From positions 9,509,001 to 9,573,000 of the forward strand of contig CM054181.1 in NCBI GenBank assembly GCA_028829895.1: a stretch of DNA of 64,000 nt, read 5' to 3'. Below the pieces are notes generated by a model, which had not been told where the DNA came from, made no database searches, and worked only from the letters and a program-made list of their open reading frames with translations. This document shows positions 55,439 to 64,000 of this stretch, in pieces. The translations under genes and the position numbers were made by a program. The stretch comes from Sinotaia quadrata. Taxonomy: Eukaryota > Mollusca > Gastropoda > Architaenioglossa > Viviparidae. Every line of letters starts with the position of its first letter. Positions within the stretch are counted from its first letter, which is position 1.

Positions 55439-56290
55439 GCAGAGGGATGTGACAGACCAATGGAGGTTGATGAAATAGTGTAGGAAAATAGCAAAAATAT
55501 GTTCTACTGAATGACAGTCAAACTAAATTGTTAAGATAAAGGACATTGAGATTGTGTTGCCTTATATTTTTATGTGTGTAATAAGGGACTTTGTTGTTTT
55601 CTACACTTTTATGTATATAATTAAGGTTTTTGGTTATCTTCTACATATCATTCACCCAGGACATTGAATTGGATGTATTTTATCTTTCACAGTGGAGATA
55701 TTTTATCTTTCACATTCCTTCACATGTGAACTTGTTAGGGATTCAACATGTAGATTTATTTCAGTTTATAATTTAACTAAAATAGTTTGATGATAATTTG
55801 ATATCCCAAACAGACTTTGTACATGATGTATCTGATTTATTTGCAAATTTTATTTGGGAATGATGGGACTCCTGCCATTGGAAGATAAATGTATATAGAA
55901 ACCAGATGTGATACAGTGAGACAACTCAGTCAATTAAAATAAGCCATTCATACCATTATATCATATAAAAACTTTTAATATATTATATTTATTTTAATTA
56001 TTGTTTACAAGCATAATTTTGTGATATCAGACTGTTATATTTAGTCATATACATTATTTTACTAGACCGTCCATGCAGAGAGAGAGAGAGAGAGAGAAAG
56101 AAAGAAAGAGAGAGAGAGAGATGCATGTTTTCAGATAGTACTGTATTTTTATATATTATCTCATTTTGAACATTTTGTAAAGAATGCTTCTTATTTTTTT
56201 CTGTGATAATATTGTATTTATATTGTTTTACTATAAACTGTTTTATACCTATAAGAAGGTATGTGAAGGACAATAAAGTGCTCATTACAA
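55439..56290 (+). other. AK9: AK9 3' untranslated region (end inferred)
   Basis: AT-rich, no open frame, with a GA microsatellite at 56076-56120. The end is set just after the first good AATAAA; a second AATAAA 52 bp on could extend it. Confidence 0.7.
56272..56277 (+). promoter_or_regulatory. Polyadenylation signal AATAAA
   Basis: AATAAA about 830 bp after the stop codon. A second copy at 56324-56329 is followed by a GT-rich stretch. Either would end the AK9 transcript; no cDNA evidence. Confidence 0.6.
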
Positions 56291-57000
56291 GTCCGCTATA
56301 TTTTATAATGTTTCTTTCCATAAAATAAAGGTGTATATTTTGCATTGGAGCAGTGACTGTGGAGGGGAGATAACTGTTGTTTTCATGTAAATTTTATAAT
56401 TTCATATATTATATTAACTTAAAAGTCATTTCTTCATATTTCAGAAATAGTTAAATAATTAAATAAATTAATTTAAAAACAATTACACTATTCTGAATGC
56501 TTAAAAATGATTTTAAATCTGATTATTAAGAATTCTCATTTTTCACATAGTTTTAAACTTAAATATAGAAAAATGTTGATGTTTTAGTTACATTATTACA
56601 GGAACTCTCTTTGTGAAATAAAATGCCCATTAATGTGTTAAAATAAGGAATTGCATAATTATACTTCTTGCCTTTTATTAAAATTAAAAATTAAAATTAT
56701 CTTTTTAAGAGTATAAGTTGAGTTTTGTGGTGTATTACAATTTTCCAAACCAGATAATTATACATTTCAAACATTTTTACCCATATTGATTCTTCTTAAT
56801 AGCTGGTCACATAACTAGTTACTTAATTTTTAAAAAATCATTTAATTAGTGTGTGAATGTTAAACGATTTCTTTTTGTAGCAAATGAACACACCAACATA
56901 TTTGTACTTGATTTTTTAATTTAATTTTTTTTTACAGCTGGCCAAGACATTGAGCTAATCATCATGTAAGCTTTCTTCTTAAAATAAATGTGGTGGATCA
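56291..57000. other. AT-rich region downstream of AK9
   Basis: No open frame of note; contains a possible alternative last exon at 56938-56969 (see findings). Confidence 0.5.
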
Positions 57001-57004
57001 TTCT

Positions 57005-57275
57005 TGATGAGAATAGGATTTTTGCCATAGGGACTTTTTATTGCTCTATTTACTTTTAAAACAAGAGTTTTAGTGGATTTTTATTGCTCTATTCATTTTT
57101 AAAACAATAGTGATAGGGGCTTTTTATTTCTCTATTCACTTTTAAACAAGAGTTTTAAGGACTTTTTGTTGCTCTATTCACTTATAAAACTAGAAATTTA
57201 GGCGTTCTCTATTGCTCTGTTCACTTTGAAAACAAGAGATTTAAGGGCTCTTTATTGCTCTATTCACTTTGAATA
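57005..57275. repeat. ~45-55-bp repeat, TTTATTGCTCTATTCACTTT
   Basis: About five units with drift. Confidence 0.85.
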
Positions 57276-57419
57276 TTTAATAATAATCCACTTAGAATGC
57301 CTTCCATGCCTGCTTATCTAAAACAGTTCACAGTAAAAGCATCACACTCATGTACACTTGTCGGTAGCAATGCCATCCTGTCACATTCATCACCGAATGA
57401 ACTTGTCAGAAACATAAAT

Positions 57420-57770
57420 AGAGTTATTGACAACATTGTCAAGTCCCAGCATAAATAGCCATTGCCATTGTTGTCAAGTCCCAATGTAAATATTGGCAAC
57501 GTTGTCAAGTCCCAATGTAAATATTGGCAATGTTGTCAAGTCCCAATGTAAATATTGGCATTGTTGTCAAGTCCCAGTGTAAATATTGGCAATGTTGTCA
57601 AGTCCCAATGTAAATATTGGCAATGTTGTCAAGTCCCAATGTAAATATTGGCATTGTTGTCAAGTCCCAGTGTAAATATTGGCAATGTTGTCAAGTCCCA
57701 ATGTAAATATTGGCAATGTTGTCAAGTCCCAATGTAAATAGCTATTAGCAACATTGTCAAGTCCCAATGA
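57420..57770. repeat. ~31-bp minisatellite, ~11 copies
   Basis: Core GTTGTCAAGTCCCAATGTAA; a multi-unit block with ATTGTTGTC/CCCAGTG variants is itself repeated. Confidence 0.95.
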
Positions 57771-57774
57771 CAGT

Positions 57775-58190
57775 TGGAGCTGCTGGCACAAAATGGGGAG
57801 TTGTGATGTCTTCACACATTTTCTAGCAGATTTTCTACTGCAGAAATAATTAAGTGGGGCAGTAGAACAGCTGAACTGATGCCTAGGTGATACATTTATA
57901 CAGTTTCTAGCAGATTTTCTACTGTTTATTGTTCAAACTTGCAATACCATTGACATTGCTTCACAATTTAATGTTGATATTAATTTCAGCTGTAATTAGT
58001 CACTTCATAACAAGAAAGTGGTAGTTTTGAACAATCCCTAGACAATGATGCTAGTTCTATAAACAAGAAAATATTACAAGTACTCTTGAGAAATTTTTAA
58101 TTGGTTGATAAAGGGGTTAAGTGGTTCAAATTTGCTACAAAAACATCAGCTCTGTGGTTACTTTCTCAGTATGTTTCTATTTTATCAGTC
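57775..58190. other. Unique intergenic sequence
   Basis: Contains a repeated TTTCTAGCAGATTTTCTACT string (57820 and 57903); nothing else recognised. Confidence 0.5.
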
Positions 58191-58350
58191 TGTGATATTC
58201 TAAAAATTCTGCATGCATCATGAATGACTTAATCATCTGTGATATTCTACAAATTCTGCACACATCATGAATGACTTAATCATCTGTGATATTCTACAAA
58301 TTCTGCACTCATCATGAATGACTTAATCATCTGTGATATTCTACAAATTC
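58185..58350. repeat. ~47-bp repeat, ~4 copies
   Basis: Core CTGTGATATTCTACAAATTC. Confidence 0.9.
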
Positions 58351-58714
58351 CATATATGCCGCATGCATAATGAATAATGACTAGCATGCTGCTTTAAACA
58401 AGATCTGAAGAACTGCCTGCTGCTTGATGACTTACTGGCAGTGGTTTAGTGGCACTCACTTATTTTCTTTAAGTTTGTCCAAGGAAAGTTTTCAGATTAA
58501 GTAAACTTTTAACATTACAGTTGTATAAAGCAGGATGTGATGACAGAAGTAAAGAAAGACAAGCTTAAAATTTCAGAGTAGACCTGTGATAAGGTTATGA
58601 CAGTTGTCCCAGTCTATGTTGAAAATTCCTTTAATCTTGACTCCAAGCCAAACTTAAGAATACAAAATTTTAAAAGAGAAAGAAACATTAGAAATATCTC
58701 TCTTTGGAAGAACA

Positions 58715-59035
58715 GTGAAATAGAATGACAGGTTTATCTATATTCAGGTGTTTATGAGACACTGTAAATGGACAGGTCTGTCCAAACCCAGGTTTTGTGA
58801 GATATCCTAAGTTGACAGGTCTGCCTATACTCAGGTGTTTATGAGACATCATAATATGACAGGTCTGCATATATTCAGGTGTTTATGAGATATCATAAAA
58901 TGACAGGTCTGCATATATTCAGGTGTTTATGAGATATCATAAAATGACAGGTCTGCATATATTCAGGCATTTATGAGATGCTATAAGCTGACAGGTATGC
59001 CTATATTCAGCTTTTATGAGATATAAGTTGACAGG
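58715..59035. repeat. ~45-bp minisatellite
   Basis: Core GACAGGTCTGCATATATTCA, about seven units. Confidence 0.9.
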
Positions 59036-59039
59036 TCTG

Positions 59040-59340
59040 TGAAATAAAGCAAGGGTCTATCCACACCTGGATGTTTGTGAAATGAGTTGATAGATATGAC
59101 CTCACCTGGATGTTTGTGAAATGAGTTGATAGATGTGACCTCACCTGGGTGTTTGTGAAATGAGTTGATAGATGTGACCTCACCTGGGTGTTTGTGAAAT
59201 GAGTTGATAGATATGACATCATCAGGGTGTTTGTTAGATTGGTGGATAGTTCTGCTCTTACTAGTAGTTTGTGAAATGGTTTGACAGAATATGCCCAAAC
59301 TTGAATGTTTGTGAAATGATTTGACATACCATCCAAACTG
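59040..59340. repeat. ~39-bp minisatellite
   Basis: Core GTTTGTGAAATGAGTTGATA, about seven units, the outer ones diverged. Confidence 0.9.
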
Positions 59341-59344
59341 AGAG

Positions 59345-60680
59345 GTTCTGCCCTTAGTTTTCCGCTACACATTCTGACATTTTCCCAGGCTGTATACCTT
59401 TAAATAGGGAGACAGAGTTTTGTAACAAAAAATGGGAGAGATAAGACAAGCCATGGAGGAATCAACAGAGACCCTGGGCCCTAAGGGCCTTGTTAGATTA
59501 GGGTTGAAAGGCACTTAGATTTAACTAGTCAGTTGTTAGGCAGTTAGAAAGAAAGAGAGAAATGTGTGATGTAATTGGAACAGACATAGGAAGCATTAGT
59601 ATTGAGTTGGTTTTTTTTAAGTGACAGACTTGTGTATTTTATTATTGTGTATTTTGAAATTTGCTCTTTACATTACTATTTGCTGTTTACATTACCATTT
59701 GCTCTTTACATTACTATTTGCTGCTCTGATCTTGTCAGTGCATAGACAGCATTTACAATATAAAAATAAATGATCACTAATGAAAAGAACATGAGCATCT
59801 TCTTGATTGTAGTGTTTATTCATCGTTGTCATAATCATCATACCACCTACATCTTCAATCTCGAATCTTACATTTTTGGTACTGTCAACAGAATGGCATC
59901 AATGACATCTAAAGCCACATACCCCTTGCATCTTCAACAATCTTTCACCATACTCCCAGTAATCCCTCCCCCCCCCCACCTTACACAAGGAATTCCACAA
60001 ATTCTTCCCACAAATCTTATGACTAAAAGACTGGTAAAAAAAGAAAAAAGTTAACCCAATAATCTTATAGCCCATGACTATCCATGCTTGTGGATATTAA
60101 TGATTTCAATAATGTATAAGAAATTCCAGTTTCTGTACACATTTATTTAGCTATATATCAAGTCTACTTGCTAATTCTTTCATTTGGATGATTGGTTATG
60201 TGTGCCTAGGAAATATTTCAAAATATTACCTGCCTAATCATTACAATGATTAGTCAAAGTAAACCCATTGACCTTATGATCTGCAACTCTTGAACCTGTG
60301 TAGTACTTATATCAAGTTCATTCTTTATTAGTTCATTTTGAAAGTGGTAATGAAATATATTCTTTTTCCTTAATTTGTTATCTGTAAAAAGAAAGAAAAA
60401 GTACTATTAATATTACTATTAATATTATTTCTGGGTAGTTAGCTTCCTAGAGTCACATCATTTTGCTAGTTTATGTTTTAAATATGCATCTAAACTATTA
60501 ATAATAAATACAATAAGCTATATAGAATTTCTAAATAATTACTGAAGAATATCATTTTTGCACTACAATAATATGACTTTTGGTGATTTGTTAATGGTTT
60601 GTTCTGTGTGCAGTATTAATGATGATGATAAAAATTACAAAAGTTTATATTTTTTTCCTGTAAAGGTTTTAACAGATGAT
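59345..60680. other. Intergenic, mostly unique
   Basis: A C tract at 59969-59977; short open frames (for example 59770-60054) show no family resemblance or codon bias. Confidence 0.5.
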
Positions 60681-60684
60681 GCTT

Positions 60685-60913
60685 GGATGGTCCAGCTAGT
60701 ACTGTAAGACATACTGTTTAAATATTAACCGTTGGATAATAAAAACTACTCATCCAGTTGGAACTGATTTGGATTGCATCAGCAATTTCCAGCATATTCT
60801 CAATTCTGGTTGTGTACTCCAACTCTGACATACAAAAAATACAAAGTGCCCGAGGTTGGGTCACTTTGATAATTAAGTCTAGAAATAGGGATATGCAAAT
60901 TTACTCTGCCACA
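60685..60913 (-). mobile_element. Unnamed interspersed element, copy B (inverted)
   Basis: Reverse complement starts TGTGGCAGAGTAAATTTGC and follows copy A block by block over about 230 bp, with roughly 70-80% identity by eye in the shared blocks. Shows the sequence is dispersed, not a local duplication. Confidence 0.65.
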
Positions 60914-62530
60914 CTGTAGTTCATATTATTGTAGATTGTTATAATAGTTGAGGGGGGCTAGTTGTTAGTGATGATATGGGAGTTGGCAATGGACTGGTTG
61001 GATGAATAAGGGTTGGCTATTTGCAATACTATAATTGAATGTGGATGTGTAGCTTCCTTTATTTTGATAGTACTAGTGAAGGGAAGTGTGTCCATGCAAG
61101 GCATGGGTTTTGTGGTTGGTGCTGTTCAATGTGGGTGTCTGTTAGGTGTGACAGTGATATCTCCAGGAATCAGTCTGTGGCTATTTGGGCATATGTGCTT
61201 GTTTTGGAGTGTGCCACTTTTACAAGGATTTACTGATGAGGCATTTTTGGTTTCCCTTTGTATTGATCTGAGTGCTCTCCAGTAGGGGATTTCTCCCATG
61301 GCACTAATTTGTAATTTTTGTAAATACAACAGTGATCTTTGAAAATGTTATAAGTGTGCTCTCCAAATACATATATCATTCACCTTCAATACTTCTCGAC
61401 TGGGGAGGATTCTACAGTAACTATAGTCTTGCAGAGGACCTTTTCCCATGTAGGGTAGCTGCCAGCGTATTAATAACCAACAAGATGGTTTAGTTTACTA
61501 TGAGGATAAAGGGAATCAATCTAGCAGCACATAAGTTTGAGACCCTCAGTCAAAAGTGGGTAAAAAAAACCTCGAAGCTCTATTTGCAAACATATAGGAA
61601 GTGCTGTAGCATAAAAAATTGCTGTAAGACATGTACAGCCCATGATATATTCATCTGTTTGTGCACTTTAGTATTTGGTCTCTATTTTCTACACCTCAGA
61701 GAGCTAAAATGACATCCAGGACAAAGCTGGCTGCATACTTTCATATTCATACATAATAAATTGTCTAAGACAAGCTAACATACATACTACTTTTATCTAT
61801 GCTAAGACAATCAACACATAGTACTTGTACATAATCTTTGAATCAGTGACTAAAGTTTACTAACCAGTAAAGCTGACAAAGAGCTGATAAGCAGATAAGT
61901 CACATAATATTATAACTGTACTGAAAACAGATGATAACATAATCCATCTGCTAAATGTAGTTGTAAACTATAAAGACCTTATTAAGTGGATCTACAATCC
62001 TGTGATTCCATTTTATAGCTGTACTGAAAACATACTGATGACCATCTGTTTGCAGCACTGACAAAATTAAAAGTAGCTATATAAGAGCCTGATAGATTAA
62101 ATCTAATACAAACTGAAGTAAAAGAGTAACTGGAAAAGTAACATTTGTAAGAATTAAAGTTTATAGAGTGTTTAGTACATCCCACATTTGCACCAAATAT
62201 TCTGCCACAACTTAATCACTTGGAACTAAAGTATTGCAATTATAATACCCCACAGTTTTATCACTAAAAAGACTGTTAAAATCCACAGGGCCCATAATTC
62301 CCCTGAGATTCTTGGATATCAGCTTTCCATAGGAAATGGATCACTTCTTACTTAATAACTTTTGGTAGCATTTCCTTTACCATAAGAGTACATGCACATA
62401 ATCTCAGTATAAAATAACTAATAATACTTTGCTAAACATAAACATTTACTGATTCCACATGGTTGTAGATCCAGTTAATAAGCTTTTTATAGTTAACTCT
62501 CCGATTACCTTCAGCAAACGTCATTGCCTA
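60914..62530. other. Intergenic, unique AT-rich
   Basis: No gene recognised on either strand. A short diverged pair around CTGTACTGAAAACA occurs at 61916 and 62020. Confidence 0.5.
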
Positions 62531-62538
62531 GCTGAATG

Positions 62539-62660
62539 CAGGGCCGTCTTAACAGCATTAAAGGCCCAGGGGCAAAGCAGTGCAATAAGGCCCCAACCTA
62601 CACAACCACTCACAGGAATAAAAAAAATGTAACGGTCAGCATGAGGCCCCGGGCAACAAG
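62539..62660. mobile_element. Possible DNA-transposon remnant
   Basis: GCAGGGCCGTCTTAACAGC followed by AAAGGCCCAGGGGCAAAG and GAGGCCCCGGGCAAC resembles the terminal GC-rich part of non-autonomous elements widespread in animals. The matching opposite terminus was not found. Confidence 0.3.
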
Positions 62661-63544
62661 ATGGTACTGGCTGAATGACAATAAAAATAAATGTTGACGT
62701 TTCTGTCATGAATAATGGAACACCCGACGTAACGTAAGTTATTATTTCACTTTGATCTTTGGTGTTTTATTAGTTAAAATTTGAATTGCCAAGTTATTTG
62801 AGGGTGTTGATGTTTCAGAAAATCGACCTTTATGCTATACGGTGAAATTACCCCCCCCCCCCGCAGTGTTTGAGGACCTTTCCACAGAAGGGGCTCCAAA
62901 GGCCTATTTGTTCCTTCACACAACACACACACACACAGAACACAACACACACATGCAGTAGTTGAAATTAAATATACACATGCTCGTAAAGTTTTCAGAA
63001 GGCAGACGGCAAGGCAAGACTCGACAAGCAGATTATCTAGAAGAGAGACAGAGCATGTGGAAATTGGAAGGGAGATTTTAGATCTTATCGCATTAATTTA
63101 TGATCTGATTGATAGGATTTGACCGATTTAATTTACTTATCTGACTAAAATATTGTTTAATATCCGAAAACATGTACACACTGGCTCACTATCTATGCCA
63201 ATATTAATAGCATTAAAAATGGACTGGTTCTGTCATTATATTATTAATCATGCCAATTACTCTCTCTCTCTCTCTCACACACACACTGAATGAAAACGGG
63301 AAAACACCTTAAGTTTAATGATTTTAATTTGGCAAAGTTCGTATACTGTTCAATTCTGAAAATGTACCCAATAGCCAGAGCCTCAATTTCTTACTAGCTG
63401 CCAACGAAAACGACAGCATAACAACGTGATGGGTTATAGAAGAAGTTCTAATAATCACTGGTATTAGCTTAGAGTTTGGATCTCTTTTCGAACGTTTAAT
63501 ATTTTACAGTTTATATATTTGTTTTCAACCAGTAAATAATTGCA
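62661..63544. other. Region upstream of the ENPP gene
   Basis: Contains a C tract (62851-62864), CA and CT/CA microsatellites near 62922-62952 and 63261-63287, and a possible acceptor ATTTTACAG ending at 63510, 35 bp before the ATG. The promoter and 5' UTR must lie here, but no core element can be named with confidence. Confidence 0.45.
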
Positions 63545-64000
63545 ATGACTTCAGTGTATAGGTTATACATTTTATGCGTGTCATATTTTCCGTTGATGAT
63601 AGTATCTGGCCATGGCGACGAGCATCGAGAAATGAAACTCCTCGTTGTGTCGTTTGACGGTTTCAGATGGGATTATCTTAATAACCGCACAAAGACAGAA
63701 AATTTTAACATATTTAAGAATAAAGGTGTTGCAGCTAGAAATGGATTAAAGAATGCATTTTTAACGAAAACATTTCCCAACCATTTCACACTAGTTACTG
63801 GTATGTGGGAAGAAAGCCACGGTATCGTAGGGAATACAATGTACGACCCAACTCTTAATGAAACTTTTACTGCGTCAAACAAAAGCCAAGAATCGGACCC
63901 ACGCTGGTGGGACGCAGGAGGAGAACCGATCTGGGTTACACATCAGTTACAAAATCCGAGAGCTCGTTCAGGATGCATCATGTGGGCAGGATGCCAGGCA
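63545..64000 (+). CDS. Ectonucleotide pyrophosphatase/phosphodiesterase, N-terminal part (ENPP4/5-like)
   Basis: The open frame of 152 codons runs off the window end. ATG at 63545 is preceded in frame by TAA at 63533-63535, which fixes the start if there is no upstream coding exon. Residues 1-24 (MTSVYRLYILCVSYFPLMIV...) look like a signal peptide. KLLVVSFDGFRWDYL carries the first metal-binding Asp; KTFPNHFTLVTG carries the catalytic Thr nucleophile; ESHGIVGNTMYDP follows as in ENPP4/5. GEPIWVTHQ and SGCIMWAGC match the next conserved blocks. Family enzymes hydrolyse phosphodiester or pyrophosphate bonds of extracellular nucleotides or lipids and are secreted or anchored at the surface; ENPP4/5 versus other subgroups cannot be settled from this fragment. 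Two N-glycosylation sequons (NRT, NET) are visible. No intron interrupts the 456 nt. Confidence 0.93.
   Translation, partial: MTSVYRLYILCVSYFPLMIVSGHGDEHREMKLLVVSFDGFRWDYLNNRTKTENFNIFKNKGVAARNGLKNAFLTKTFPNHFTLVTGMWEESHGIVGNTMYDPTLNETFTASNKSQESDPRWWDAGGEPIWVTHQLQNPRARSGCIMWAGCQA

Noticed and set aside
59770..60054. 94-codon frame in the intergenic region
   Set aside because: Composition follows the local base content; no family resemblance and no good splice or polyadenylation context.

Overview
This window is animal nuclear DNA: AT-rich, with GT-AG introns and about 5 kb of coding sequence spread over 55 kb. No organism can be named from the sequence alone. The gene structure and the large, repeat-filled introns suggest an invertebrate, possibly a mollusc or another lophotrochozoan (weak inference).

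Positions 425-55438 (+ strand) hold the 3' part of one gene, adenylate kinase 9 (AK9, a protein with several adenylate kinase domains). I traced 29 coding exons by splice sites and reading phase. They total 5151 nt, which is exactly 1716 codons plus a TAG stop, and every junction keeps frame. The protein runs from the tail of the first kinase domain, through three P-loop kinase domains separated by acidic, glutamate-rich linkers, to the AK9 C-terminus. The N-terminal exons lie upstream of the window. Five times the protein repeats a module of the form C-P-V ... Y-x-F/L-S ... F-x-x-N/D/H-P-x-x-Y. It resembles the YHS domain, and three copies sit directly before a P-loop. A degenerate P-loop remnant follows the fifth. 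A cassette-duplication origin is inferred.

The introns are dominated by tandem minisatellites, with a different unit in almost every intron (about 22-120 bp). By eye they make up roughly a third of the window. Several arrays start at, or include, a real splice junction, so they carry rows of look-alike splice sites (introns 2, 22, 24). One exon contains short coding repeats of the same kind. Intron 9 holds a perfect 61-bp inverted repeat with a 30-bp loop. Intron 8 holds a decayed LINE-type reverse transcriptase tail on the minus strand. An interspersed element I cannot name occurs twice in opposite orientation (intron 27 and the intergenic region).

Positions 55439-63544 are the AK9 3' UTR followed by intergenic DNA with more minisatellites. 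At 63545 a second + strand gene begins: the N-terminus of an ectonucleotide pyrophosphatase/phosphodiesterase (ENPP4/5-like), with signal peptide, metal-binding Asp and catalytic Thr motif. It runs off the window end. AK9 works inside the cell on nucleotide phosphoryl transfer, while ENPP proteins are secretory or cell-surface enzymes; their adjacency need not be functional.
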